From: CAWIUB01 sp963839175
GTDB lineage: Bacteria > Actinomycetota > Actinomycetes > Mycobacteriales > Jatrophihabitantaceae
DNA: 64,000 bases
Reading direction: 5' to 3'
NCBI GenBank assembly: GCA_963839175.1
Contig: CAWIUB010000048.1
Coordinates: 7,749-71,748, forward strand
The translations under genes were made by a program, and so were the position numbers. Within the stretch, counting starts at the first letter, position 1; every line of letters begins with the position of its first letter. Below the pieces are notes generated by a model. The model was not told the origin of the DNA, did not search any database, and worked only from the letters and a program-made list of their open reading frames with translations. Shown in pieces: positions 17,953-26,417 of this stretch.

Positions 17953-18179
17953 CGAACGCGGCGAGCGTCGCCAGCAGCCCCAAGACACGAAACGGGCGGC
18001 GGACCACGCCGGAGTCGGTGTACACGAGTGACATGCCTGAACAGAGTCACCAAAGCGGCGCCGTGATGCGGTGGACGACGAAATGAATCGCGCCACGACC
18101 GGCCCTGGCCAGCAACAACGCTGGGATGATTGGCTCGGGTGGTCCAATCGGGGTAGGAAGTAGACCTAAAGGGAGTCCG

Positions 18180-19958
18180 ATGACCATGACGAGTCCGGGC
18201 GCTCGCCGCGGCAGCGCGGGCAGGCGACCGTCGACGGCGGCGGGTGCCACGGTTCACGGCTCGGCCCAACAGGCGAGTGAGGCGACCCCGGACGCCTCCG
18301 CGACCGCACGTCGAGCAGCCGACAGCGCCGCCTGGACCGAGCCGGTTGCGAAGCCCAGCATCACCGCGATCCTGTCCGCCGCCGCTGGCACGGTCACTCA
18401 GGGCAGGGCGGTGGCGCGGGAAGCTGGCCACCTGACCCGCGAACTGCTGCGGATTGCGAACGGCTCCTCCTCGGTGGCGGCGGCCAAAGGGGACTGGCGA
18501 TTCGCCGACCCGACGTGGACCGAGAACCCGCTCTACCGGCGGGTCGGGCAGGCCTATCTGGCGTTCACGGGGTCGATGGACCGGCTCGTCGATGAACTGG
18601 AGAAGTCGGGAAAGGACTCGGATCAGGCCCGGCTTGCCGTCACCGTGATGACCAGCGCGCTGGCACCCACGAATTTCCTGCTCGGGAACCCAGCGGCGAT
18701 CAAGAAAACGTTTGAGACTGGCGGCGCCAATCTCGCCCGCGGGCTGCGCAACTGGGCCGACGATGTCCGGCACAACGGCGGCCTGCCCTCGATGGCCGAT
18801 CGGCAGGCCCTGCAAGTCGGCCGCGACCTGGCCCTCACCCCCGGATCGGTCGTCGAGCGGGACGGGGTCGCCGAGCTGATCCAGTACACGCCAACCACCG
18901 ACGCCGTCCACCAGCGGCCGGTGCTCATCGTGCCGCCGCCGATCGGCCGGTTCTACTTCGCCGACCTGCGCCCGGGCCGCAGCTTCGTCGAATACTCGGT
19001 ATCGCGCGGGCTGCAGGTCTTCTTGCTCAGTTGGCGTAACCCAGGCAAGGCGCAAGCGGACTGGGATTTCGACACCTACGCGGCTCGGGTGCTGCACGCC
19101 ATCGACGCCGTCCGCGATGTCACGGGTTCAGACGATGTGAACACCATCGGGTTCTGCGCCGGCGGCATCATCGCCGCTGGTGTCCTCAACCACCTCGCTG
19201 CGACCGGAGATCCGCGAGTCCATTCCGCATCCTTCGCGGTGACCATGCTGGACTTCGGCCAGCGGGCACCGATCCAGGCTTTCTCCAACGCGAACCTGCT
19301 GTCCGTTGCCCGCGCACGGACCCGCCGTGCCGGCGGCATCTCAGCCCGCGACATGGGCGCCGCGTTCACCCTCATGCGGCCCAACGATCTGATCTGGAAC
19401 TTCTGGGTCAACAACTACCTGCTGGGCCAAGCCCCGCCCGTCTTCGACATCCTGTCCTGGAACGCCGACGGCACGAACCTGCCCGCCGCCCTGCACCTTC
19501 AGTTCCTCGACATGTTCGAAGCCAACACACTCTGCCAGCCAGGCGCGGTCAAGGTGCTGGACACGCCGGTCGACCTGTCCACCATCAAGGTCCCCACCTT
19601 CGTCACCGGCGCGGTCACCGACCACCTGACGCCGTGGAAGGGCTGCTACCGCACCACCCAGTTGTTGTCCGGACCGATGACATTCGTACTCAGCAGCAGC
19701 GGCCACATCCAAAGCCTCGTCAACCCCCCAGGCAACCCGAAAGCCGCCTACTACACGAGCCCGCAAACCGGGTCCGACCCCGACCAGTGGCTGGCGAACG
19801 CCACCAAACACACCGGGTCGTGGTGGCAGGAATGGGCAGACTGGATCATCGCGTACTCCGGCGGCCAACGCCCTGCCCCGCAAACCCTCGGCAGCCCTAC
19901 CTTTCAACCGATCACCGCGGCCCCTGGGGACTACGTCCGTCAACCACCCGGAGCATGA
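18180..19958 (+). CDS. phaC: Poly(R)-hydroxyalkanoate synthase (class I)
   Basis: Polymerises (R)-3-hydroxyacyl-CoA into storage polyester on granules. The 592 residues have an alpha/beta-hydrolase core with the modified lipase box GFCAGG near 325 (catalytic Cys), Asp in AVTDHLTPWK near 485 and His in SSGHIQSLVNP near 515. The N-terminal half has WRFADPTWTENPLYRRV near 105 and PTNFLLGNPAAIKKT near 165, typical of class I enzymes. ATG at 18180 has AAAGGGAG nine bases upstream; earlier in-frame starts lack one. No phaA or phaB is nearby. A second synthase lies at 37829-39487. Confidence 0.93.
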   Translation: MTMTSPGARRGSAGRRPSTAAGATVHGSAQQASEATPDASATARRAADSAAWTEPVAKPSITAILSAAAGTVTQGRAVAREAGHLTRELLRIANGSSSVAAAKGDWRFADPTWTENPLYRRVGQAYLAFTGSMDRLVDELEKSGKDSDQARLAVTVMTSALAPTNFLLGNPAAIKKTFETGGANLARGLRNWADDVRHNGGLPSMADRQALQVGRDLALTPGSVVERDGVAELIQYTPTTDAVHQRPVLIVPPPIGRFYFADLRPGRSFVEYSVSRGLQVFLLSWRNPGKAQADWDFDTYAARVLHAIDAVRDVTGSDDVNTIGFCAGGIIAAGVLNHLAATGDPRVHSASFAVTMLDFGQRAPIQAFSNANLLSVARARTRRAGGISARDMGAAFTLMRPNDLIWNFWVNNYLLGQAPPVFDILSWNADGTNLPAALHLQFLDMFEANTLCQPGAVKVLDTPVDLSTIKVPTFVTGAVTDHLTPWKGCYRTTQLLSGPMTFVLSSSGHIQSLVNPPGNPKAAYYTSPQTGSDPDQWLANATKHTGSWWQEWADWIIAYSGGQRPAPQTLGSPTFQPITAAPGDYVRQPPGA

Positions 19959-20038
19959 CCGAGCACTCGGAGCAAGCTGTCGCTGGACGGTCGGACGTAC
20001 GGGTTGCTTCGCGGTTCAGCCAAGGGCTGCGCGTTCTG

Positions 20039-21421
20039 TTAGCTGATCGGCTCGAAGGTGGCGGTGAAGTGGCGTAAGGCTGGGGGTTCGTCGACGATGC
20101 GGTAGCCGGTGAGTTCGCCGGCGCGCCGGGCGACGTGCTCGCAGACTTCGATCACGTAGTCGATGTGGCTTTGAGTGTATGTACGGCGTGGAATGGCCAG
20201 GCGCACCAGATCGAGTGGTGCGGGTTTCTCTGACCCGTCTGGCTGGCGGCCGAACATTACGGTGCCGATTTCGCAGCTGCGCACCCCGCCGGCCTCGTAA
20301 AGTGCGAGCGCGAGTGCCTGGCCGGGGTATTGCGCGGGTGGGATGTGTGGCAGCAGGGCTCGGGCGTCCAGATAGACGGCGTGCCCGCCGATCGGGCTCA
20401 GTACTGGCACTCCGGCGCGCTGCAGCGCTTTGCCGAGGTACCCGGTCGAGCGGATCCGGTATCGGAGGTATTCATGATCGACGACCTCGCGCAGTCCTTG
20501 CGCCACTGCCTCGAGGTCGCGCCCGGCCAACCCACCGTAGGTAGGGAACCCTTCGGTGAGGATCAGCACGCTGCGGCACTTATTCGCCAGGCCGTCGTCG
20601 TTCATGGCGAGCCATCCGCCGATGTTGCCCATCGGGTCCTTCTTCGCGCTCATCGTCATGCCGTCGGCCAGCACGGCGATGTCGCGCACGATGTCGGTCA
20701 CGTCGCGGCCGGACTGCCCGGGCTCGCGCTCGCGGATGAACCAGGCGTTCTCTGCGAAGCGGCAGGCGTCGAGGAACAGCGGCTTGCCGTACGCGTCGCA
20801 CACATCGCGGATCGCGCGCAGATTCGCCAGCGAGACGGGCTGCCCACCACCGCTGTTGTTGGTGATCGTCACGAACACGACTGGTACGTCCTCGCCCCGC
20901 GCACGCAGCAACGCCTCGAGTGCCTCAACATCCATGTTGCCCTTGAACGGGTGCTCGGCCTTCGGGTCGCGACCCTCGGCGATGACGAGATCGACAGCCT
21001 CCGCCCCGGAGTGCTCGACGTTGGCCCGGGTCGTATCGAAGTGGGTGTTGTTCGGCACCACCTTGCCAGGCCCTCCGAGGACACTGAAGATGATCTTCTC
21101 GGCGGCCCGGCCCTGGTGAGTGGGGATCACGTGCTCGAACGGGAACAGGTCGCGCACGGCGTCACGGAACACGTAATAGGACGGCGACCCGGCATAGGAC
21201 TCGTCCCCATGCTGGATCGCGGCCCACTGATCGCGACTCATCGCGCCGGTGCCTGAGTCGGTGAGCAGGTCGATCAGTACGTCCCGGGCCTTCACTTTGA
21301 ACAGGTTGTAGCCGGCCTCGCCCATGGCTACCTGGCGCTGCCGCCACGTCGTCATCCGCAGCGGCTCCACCGAGTGGATGCGGAACGGCTCGATGATCGT
21401 GCGGAACGCAGGCGCACTCAT
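20039..21421 (-). CDS. tnaA: Tryptophanase-type beta-eliminating lyase
   Basis: PLP enzyme of 460 residues that would split tryptophan into indole, pyruvate and ammonia. The PLP lysine lies in MSAKKDPMGNIGG. The family landmarks IDLLTDSGTGAMS, PTHQGRAAEK, NNSGGGQPVSLANL, EGFPTYGGLAGRD and GGHAVYLDARALLP are all present. At specificity positions it carries Asp in NTHFDTTR (as tryptophanase Asp137, where tyrosine phenol-lyase has Thr), Ile in RSCEIG (where tyrosine phenol-lyase has Arg381) and His in LRHFTA (as His463, where it has Phe448). These point to tryptophan. No TnaC leader or permease gene is seen. ATG at 21421 lacks a strong ribosome-binding site. Convergent with phaC. Confidence 0.88.
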   Translation of the reverse strand: MSAPAFRTIIEPFRIHSVEPLRMTTWRQRQVAMGEAGYNLFKVKARDVLIDLLTDSGTGAMSRDQWAAIQHGDESYAGSPSYYVFRDAVRDLFPFEHVIPTHQGRAAEKIIFSVLGGPGKVVPNNTHFDTTRANVEHSGAEAVDLVIAEGRDPKAEHPFKGNMDVEALEALLRARGEDVPVVFVTITNNSGGGQPVSLANLRAIRDVCDAYGKPLFLDACRFAENAWFIREREPGQSGRDVTDIVRDIAVLADGMTMSAKKDPMGNIGGWLAMNDDGLANKCRSVLILTEGFPTYGGLAGRDLEAVAQGLREVVDHEYLRYRIRSTGYLGKALQRAGVPVLSPIGGHAVYLDARALLPHIPPAQYPGQALALALYEAGGVRSCEIGTVMFGRQPDGSEKPAPLDLVRLAIPRRTYTQSHIDYVIEVCEHVARRAGELTGYRIVDEPPALRHFTATFEPIS

Positions 21422-21471
21422 GCTGTGGATCGTGCTCCGCGGCTGGGACCCGGTAAACAGCAGTCCAGCAC

Positions 21472-21552
21472 CTAGCGATCGGTCTGCACCTCGCGGCCCC
21501 CTTGATGATCTTCGGCTCGGCGGGCCACTCCTCGATGCTGACCGGTCGCTAG
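21472..21552. repeat. 13-bp inverted repeat upstream of tryptophanase
   Basis: CTAGCGATCGGTC (21472-21484) and GACCGGTCGCTAG (21540-21552) are inverted copies with one mismatch, 55 bases apart, beginning 51 bases upstream of the tryptophanase ATG. They could be an operator pair or the ends of a tiny non-autonomous element. The CTAG at each outer edge is notable because the IS1182-type elements in this window are also bounded by CTAG. Confidence 0.5.
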
Positions 21553-21732
21553 GCGAGCGCGACCCTCCGCCCGGTGCCACCGGAGGGGTCGTTCACCACG
21601 GCACCGACACTCGGAGTCTTGATCCGAAGATCGCGAGCGACGCCACGGGTGGACCCGGGCACGCGTAGGTCGCGGCACGTAGCCGGCGGTTGCGACACCG
21701 GACGGACGCGCGCGCGCCGCTGGCGTCGTAGC

Positions 21733-21980
21733 GTTCCGATCGTGGTGCGCGCGACCTGCACGACAGCGTCGCGCACGCGATGCCGCCGGTCAACGTGCAG
21801 GCCGGTGCTGCTGCGTACGTGGTGCAGCGCCGCCCGGCGGCGAAGGACGCGCTGGCCGCGATCCAGCGTGCCGGCGGCGATGTGCTCGACGAGCTGACCG
21901 CGATGCTGACGCTGCTGCGCGGAGGAACGAGGTCGGCGCGCTGCTCGTCGCGGCCGGACTGGGCACCGCATCTCACGTAG
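21733..21980 (+). pseudogene. Histidine kinase dimerisation-domain remnant
   Basis: The frame reads RDLHDSVAHAMPPVNVQAGA, then AAYVVQRRPAAKDALAAIQ and LDELTAMLTLLRGG. This is the HisKA_3 phosphoacceptor region of NarL/LiaS-type sensor kinases, with the H-box His in LHDSVAH. An in-frame TAG at 21729 closes it upstream, and the ATPase domain is missing downstream. It is a fragment with no function expected. Confidence 0.75.
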
Positions 21981-22072
21981 GCCTATTAGGTGACCGCCGA
22001 GGATCGCCGATTACGTATCGCACACGCTGCGTAGATTCTCCCAGGGCGACCGCTGTTATACGCGTCGAGTGA

Positions 22073-22660
22073 TCAGCAATCACCCTGGATTTTTCCGGGA
22101 CTGCGGTACCTGACGTTGCGGATTTGCGAACTACGTCTGCGGCGCCGGTAGTAGGCGACGGTGACGGCGCCGAGCAGTGGGCCCCACACCAGTAGCGGCG
22201 CGTAGCAGGCGGCCATGACAAAGCCAGCCAGACCGTGCGGCGCGTCCGGGTCGCCGTTGTTCTCCGGCCCGAACCACATGGCAGCACCAGTCCAGTTGAT
22301 GACGGTAACGGCGACGGCGCCGGCTCCGGCCACCAAGACGACGGCTGCGGCGGGCAGGCGCCGACCGCCGACCATGGGCAGCGACGCAGGCAACCGTTCC
22401 CCCCAAGGCCGGACCAGGCCGAGGGTCAGCAGCGCGAGTGCCTCGGCGAGCAGGCCGAGGACGATGACGTACAAGGTGATCCAGCCTGGTGCCGCGTACA
22501 GCTCTGCCAGCTCGCCGGTGAACCCGACCGGTATGCCGACGCCGAGCGCGATCCGCCACAGCCCGGACGGCAGCGCCGTGAGCGGAACGAGATGCGCGGC
22601 GGCGTGGGCCCAGCGGGGGACGCCGGGCGAAGGTGCGGTTGAGTGGTGGAGGAATCTCAC
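22073..22660 (-). CDS. Small polytopic membrane protein of unknown function
   Basis: A 195-residue protein with four hydrophobic segments: around LTALPSGLWRIALGVGIPVG (25-45), APGWITLYVIVLGLLAEALA (60-85), LPAAAVVLVAGAGAVAVTVI (110-135) and GFVMAACYAPLLVWGPLLGA (150-180). It has a basic tail RRRRRSSQIRNVRYRS. GTG at 22660 is preferred because GAGGAG lies 8 bases upstream. I do not recognise the family; similar hypothetical proteins occur in streptomycetes. It has no co-directional partner. Confidence 0.65.
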   Translation of the reverse strand: MRFLHHSTAPSPGVPRWAHAAAHLVPLTALPSGLWRIALGVGIPVGFTGELAELYAAPGWITLYVIVLGLLAEALALLTLGLVRPWGERLPASLPMVGGRRLPAAAVVLVAGAGAVAVTVINWTGAAMWFGPENNGDPDAPHGLAGFVMAACYAPLLVWGPLLGAVTVAYYRRRRRSSQIRNVRYRSPGKIQGDC

Positions 22661-23084
22661 GGTGACTGCTCCTCGCGTCGAGTCTTCAACCTCGTCACCA
22701 TCTTGGGCGCCGACTGGCGGGCGCACATCGGGCCTCTCCCCGAGTTCAACCCTGAACACGGTTGAGCCCGCCGAGCAGGGCTCCGTTTCAAACGCAGGGT
22801 CGGTGCACGCCACAGCAATGCGAGGCGAGGGGACCCGGCGCCTACAGCACCGAGGCCGAATAACTCATAGGCCGGCCACGCGCAGACGGCTCGGGAGCGC
22901 TGCACGACTGCGTACCCACTGTGCGCGGTACGGAAGCGCACTCAGGCAGCCGAGTGAAGATGATGTTTGCCGATCATGTATCGCTGCACGCGCTGGGCGT
23001 CCCGTCGGCGGAGCTTCGATATGCGTGCTCCATCGGCACGAATGGCGGCCTATGTTGCTGGATCGGCGTCGGCGTGTCTTGGTG
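22661..23084. other. Non-coding stretch upstream of the membrane protein
   Basis: No reading frame here resembles a protein I recognise, and no RNA gene is evident. It ends in the CTCAG pentamer array. Confidence 0.5.
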
Positions 23085-23137
23085 CTCAGCTCAGCTCAGC
23101 TCAGCTCAGCTCAGCTCAGCTCAGCTCAGCTCAGCTC
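23085..23137. repeat. CTCAG pentanucleotide microsatellite (about 10.6 copies)
   Basis: Fifty-three uninterrupted bases of the 5-base unit CTCAG. Perfect pentamer tracts of this length are rare in high-GC actinobacteria and are prone to slipped-strand length change. The array begins inside the 3' end of the VOC remnant, whose stop codon (TGA in AGCTGAGC) is supplied by the repeat, so array length could alter that C-terminus. Confidence 0.95.
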
Positions 23138-23437
23138 CGTTCAGTTCGGGTCGTGCGGTGCTGCTCTAATTGGATCAGGTTTCCACAGGTGTCCTCGAGC
23201 ACGGCGGTGATGGCCGGCCCCAGGTCGGTCGGCTCTTGGGTGAAGGTGACGCCGAGTGCGCGCAGCCGCTCGTGCACGGCCTGCAGGTCGTCGACCGCGA
23301 AGGTCGTCCATGGGATACCGTCCGCCACGAGTGCGGCCTTGAATGGTGCGGCGGCTGGGTGTGCGTCCGGCTCGAGCAGCAGCTGAACGCCCTCCGGGTC
23401 CTGAGGATCGACGACTGTAAGCCACCGGTGTTCCGAA
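23131..23437 (-). pseudogene. VOC-family protein, N-terminal half missing
   Basis: The minus strand encodes RWLTVVDPQDPEGVQLLLEP, then VADGIPWTTFAVDDLQAVHE, GVTFTQEPTDLGPAITAVLE and DTCGNLIQLEQHRTTRTERS. This is the second half of a VOC protein of the YcgE-like type. Upstream of RWLT the frame stays open but loses homology, and no start codon or ribosome-binding site is seen, so about 50 residues are missing. It terminates within the CTCAG array. Confidence 0.7.
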
Positions 23438-23704
23438 CGGGATCCGGCGCTATGCCCGTTGCAGGGGCGACGTCGATGCTATGGGCCGGCCAGATTGACA
23501 GCAGCCATCAAGTGAGGACTGTGGCCGCTACGGAGGGTGAGGGTCGCCGGGGTGCTCCACCCTGGCAGTCGGCGACGGATCGATTCGGCGCGCTCTGGGC
23601 TTGAGCGAGCCGGTGTCGGGGACCGACGTTCTGTGCGTGCAGGTTCGGCTCCGCCATCGCGTTTGGTTGGTTGACTCAGGGTCGTGCGGTCGGGTATGGA
23701 GGCG

Positions 23705-24604
23705 TTAGGGGTGATCTGCGCTGGGGGTGTCGACGTCGATGCAGAGCACTTGTCCGGTGCGGTCGGCGATGAGCGCGTCGACCTGGTCGAAGCCGCGCCA
23801 GTGCTGGCCGACGATGAACAGGGTGCGCCCGTGCGGGCCGCCGAGGGCGTAGGAGAAACCGGGCCGGTCGAACTCGATGCGGTCGAGGATCTGGCCGCCT
23901 TCGCGGACGCGCAGGGCGGCGCCGCCGGGGTCGGTGTCGCGGCCGGTCATGGCGCGCACGTCGGCGGCACCGGTCCAGATGGCGCCTTCGGCGTCGATGC
24001 AGATGCCGTCCGGGCCGATGCCTTCGGCCCAGATCCGCCGGTTGGTGAGCGAGCCGTCCGGTTGGATGTCGAATGCGGTGAGCCGTCCGGCGACGGACTC
24101 GGCGACGACGAGGGTGGAGCCGTCCGGGGTGATGACCATGCCGTTGGGGAAGTGGATGTCTTCGGCGACGCGTCGGGCGGTGTCGTCGGCTGCGACGAGG
24201 GCGATCATGCCGGGTTCGGGGAATTGGCCGGCAAGCAGGTTGGAGGTATCGGCGCCGTTGAGGTAGAGGTTGCCGCGCTGGTGGTCGACGACGATCTCGT
24301 TCCAGTTGTGCCGCGCCACCCCGGTCAGGTCGGCGTGCGGTACGAATGAGCCGTCGGGCTCCTGCCGCAGCAGCGACTCGCCGGTGACCAGCAGCCGCCC
24401 GTCGGGCAGCCAGTCGATCGACCAGCCCAGCGCCTGACGCCCGGGCGCCATCACCTGGCTGTGCCCGTCGAGGTCGGTCGCGATGATCTCGCCGACAGCC
24501 CAGTGTGCGAACCACAGCCGGCCGTCGTGCCAGCGGGCGGACTCCACGAAGGCCAACCCGTCCAGCACGACGCGCGGTCCGCGGACGCTCGCGTTGGGAT
24601 TCAT
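23705..24604 (-). CDS. SMP-30/gluconolactonase-family hydrolase
   Basis: Six-bladed beta-propeller lactonase-like protein of 299 residues. Repeated blade motifs include VESARWHDGRLWFAHW near 20, HNWNEIVVDHQRGNLYLNGA near 98, IHFPNGMVITPDGSTLVVAE near 155 and GIGPDGICIDAEGAIWTGAA near 200. Glu in VESARW, Asn in NGMVIT and Asp in IGPDGI match the usual metal ligands. It would open a lactone ring of a sugar or an aromatic-derived compound. ATG at 24604 has GGAGGTGGG upstream. Divergent from a TetR gene through two operator-like palindromes. Confidence 0.88.
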   Translation of the reverse strand: MNPNASVRGPRVVLDGLAFVESARWHDGRLWFAHWAVGEIIATDLDGHSQVMAPGRQALGWSIDWLPDGRLLVTGESLLRQEPDGSFVPHADLTGVARHNWNEIVVDHQRGNLYLNGADTSNLLAGQFPEPGMIALVAADDTARRVAEDIHFPNGMVITPDGSTLVVAESVAGRLTAFDIQPDGSLTNRRIWAEGIGPDGICIDAEGAIWTGAADVRAMTGRDTDPGGAALRVREGGQILDRIEFDRPGFSYALGGPHGRTLFIVGQHWRGFDQVDALIADRTGQVLCIDVDTPSADHP

Positions 24605-24631
24605 CTCGACCCACCTCCATCCGAGAACTAG

Positions 24632-24668
24632 ACCGGACGGTACAGTTCCTCAGACTGGACTGTCCAGT
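24632..24668. promoter_or_regulatory. Two TetR-type operators in the divergent promoter
   Basis: ACTGGACTGTCCAGT (24654-24668) is a perfect 7+1+7 palindrome. ACCGGACGGTACAGT (24632-24646) matches it at 12 of 15 positions, with centres 22 bases (two helical turns) apart. The first overlaps TATGAT (24668-24673), a -10 box placed 8 bases before the tetR GTG, which implies a leaderless, self-repressed tetR transcript. The second covers TACCGT, a possible -10 for the lactonase gene. Confidence 0.7.
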
Positions 24669-24681
24669 ATGATTCGGCGCT

Positions 24682-25359
24682 GTGACGTCCGCTGCGCCAG
24701 GCGAGCCCACCGATGAGCGCCGTTCGGACCGCAAGCGCCGCGCCATCATCGAGGCCGCGAACGCGGCGTTTCTCGACCACGGCTACCGCGGCACCAGCAT
24801 GGACGCGGTCGCTGCCGCCGCCGGGGTGTCCAAGCAGACGGTCTACCAGCACTTCGGGGACAAGCAGCGGCTGTTCCGCGAGCTGATCGCCGCCACCGTG
24901 CAGTCGGCCAGCGACCCGGTCTATGACGAGGTGCGCCGGCTGGCCGACAGCGGCAGCCTGGACAACGACCTACGTGATCTCGCCCGCCGGCTGCTCACCC
25001 TGGTGCTGCAACCGACCATGATGCGGCTGCGACGCCTGGTCATCGCCGAGGCCCGCGCGTTCCCCGACCTCGGGCGCGTCTTCTACGACCTGGGCCCCGG
25101 GCGCACGATCGCAGCGCTCGCCGACACCTTCGCCGACCTGACCCGGCAGGGCCGACTCAACGCGCCCGACGCGACACTCGCCGCCGCCCAGTTCAACTGG
25201 CTCGTCATGTCCGCCCCGCTCAACCAAGCGATGCTGCTCGGCCACGACGACCCGCCGACAACTCGCGAGATCAACAGATGGGCCGACGGCGGCGTGCGCA
25301 CCTTCCTCGCCGCCTACGCCGACCATCCCTCGGCAGGGCAGGCCGCAAAGCAGCGGTGA
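24682..25359 (+). CDS. TetR-family repressor
   Basis: Regulator of 225 residues. The N-terminal HTH is clear: RRAIIEAANAAFLDHGYRGT near 16, then MDAVAAAAGVSKQTVYQHFGD at about 38-58, the recognition helix being SKQTVYQHFGDK. The C-terminal ligand domain resembles the TetR_C_7/AefR-like class (LLTLVLQPTMMRLRRLVIAE). It should bind the two palindromes between itself and the SMP-30 gene and respond to a small effector, possibly the lactone substrate. Confidence 0.9.
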   Translation: MTSAAPGEPTDERRSDRKRRAIIEAANAAFLDHGYRGTSMDAVAAAAGVSKQTVYQHFGDKQRLFRELIAATVQSASDPVYDEVRRLADSGSLDNDLRDLARRLLTLVLQPTMMRLRRLVIAEARAFPDLGRVFYDLGPGRTIAALADTFADLTRQGRLNAPDATLAAAQFNWLVMSAPLNQAMLLGHDDPPTTREINRWADGGVRTFLAAYADHPSAGQAAKQR

Positions 25360-25567
25360 CGCCCTCCCAGTCGGCAATCACCGATCGCCACCGGATCGGT
25401 CGGCGCGATCCTCCCTGCCGATTCGGTGCGGCCTTCCATCCGCATGCTCGGCTCGGCGCGGGATCGTTATGCGCGCTCGACGCCTAAAAGACTTCCTATT
25501 GGCGGGCGGGCGCTGATCGGGCAGATTCGGAAGCGTTCGGGCTGGCGGGTGGTATCGGAGGTCAGGG

Positions 25568-26407
25568 GTGGCTGGCGTATCGGGCCGGGGTGCCGGCCTG
25601 CGTTCGGGGTTGTGGCTGCCGCTGTTCGACGAGCTCGCCGACCCCCTCGTGGTCGCGCGTCTGGCGGCGCGGGCGGAGGAGGCGGGCTGGCACGGGGTGT
25701 TCGTGTGGGATCACGTGCGCTGGGGGCCGCCGGTGCGGCAGGTGGCGGACCCGTGGATCACGCTGGCGGCCGTTGCGGTGGCTACCGAACGAGTGCGGCT
25801 CGGCCCGATGGTCACGCCGCTGCCCCGGCGCCGCCCGGTGAAGGTCGCTCGGGAGACGGCGACGCTCGACGTGCTCAGCGGGGGTCGGCTCGTCCTCGGT
25901 GTCGGCTTGGGCGGCGATGCGTTCGGCGGCGAACTGTCCAAGACCGGTGAGCAGCTCGATGACCGGCTGCGGGGGCAGATGCTCGACGAGTCGTTGGAGA
26001 TCCTCACCGCTGCCTGGTCCGGTGCGCCGGTGCGGCATCACGGCCGGCACTACCTGGTGGACGGCATCCAGTTCCTGCCCACGCCGGTGCAGCGGCCCAG
26101 CATGCCGGTGTGGACGGCCGGGTTCCCGGGCAACGTGAAGCCGCTGCGCCGGGCCGCCCGCTACCAGGGATTCGTTCCGGTCAACCTCGACCACCCCGAT
26201 CGGCTCGCCGAGGCGGTCGCCACGATTTCCGGTCTGCGCAGCGATCCGGCGGCCCCCCACGACGTCGCGATCGGCCTGCCGCCGGGCACCGATCCGGTGC
26301 CCTATGCCGAGGTGGGTGCCACCTGGTGGCTGACCGACTTCGACCCCCGGACGCTGTCGCTGGACCGAGTCCGTGGCGTGCTGCGCGACGGCCCGGCACC
26401 ACGATGA
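25568..26407 (+). CDS. LLM-class (luciferase-like) flavin-dependent oxidoreductase
   Basis: TIM-barrel flavin monooxygenase or F420-dependent reductase of 279 residues. It has LWLPLFDELADPLVVARLAA near 15, AEEAGWHGVFVWDHVRWG near 35, RVRLGPMVTPLPRRRPVKVA near 75 and LDVLSGGRLVLGVGLGGD near 100. RPSMPVWTAGFPGNVKPLRR follows near 177. The mode of flavin use (FMN or F420) cannot be decided. The IS1634-type element begins 10 bases after its stop, so downstream partners may have been separated; a beheaded methyltransferase lies beyond the insertions. Confidence 0.85.
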   Translation: MAGVSGRGAGLRSGLWLPLFDELADPLVVARLAARAEEAGWHGVFVWDHVRWGPPVRQVADPWITLAAVAVATERVRLGPMVTPLPRRRPVKVARETATLDVLSGGRLVLGVGLGGDAFGGELSKTGEQLDDRLRGQMLDESLEILTAAWSGAPVRHHGRHYLVDGIQFLPTPVQRPSMPVWTAGFPGNVKPLRRAARYQGFVPVNLDHPDRLAEAVATISGLRSDPAAPHDVAIGLPPGTDPVPYAEVGATWWLTDFDPRTLSLDRVRGVLRDGPAPR

Positions 26408-26417
26408 GGCACTGATG

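Noticed and set aside
17915..18034. A 39-codon minus-strand frame with one hydrophobic segment between the P450 and phaC genes
   Set aside because: It overlaps the P450 3' end and lacks a convincing ribosome-binding site or homology.
23085..23137. CTCAG array as a CRISPR or iteron array
   Set aside because: The unit is five bases with no spacers, and no cas or replication gene is present.
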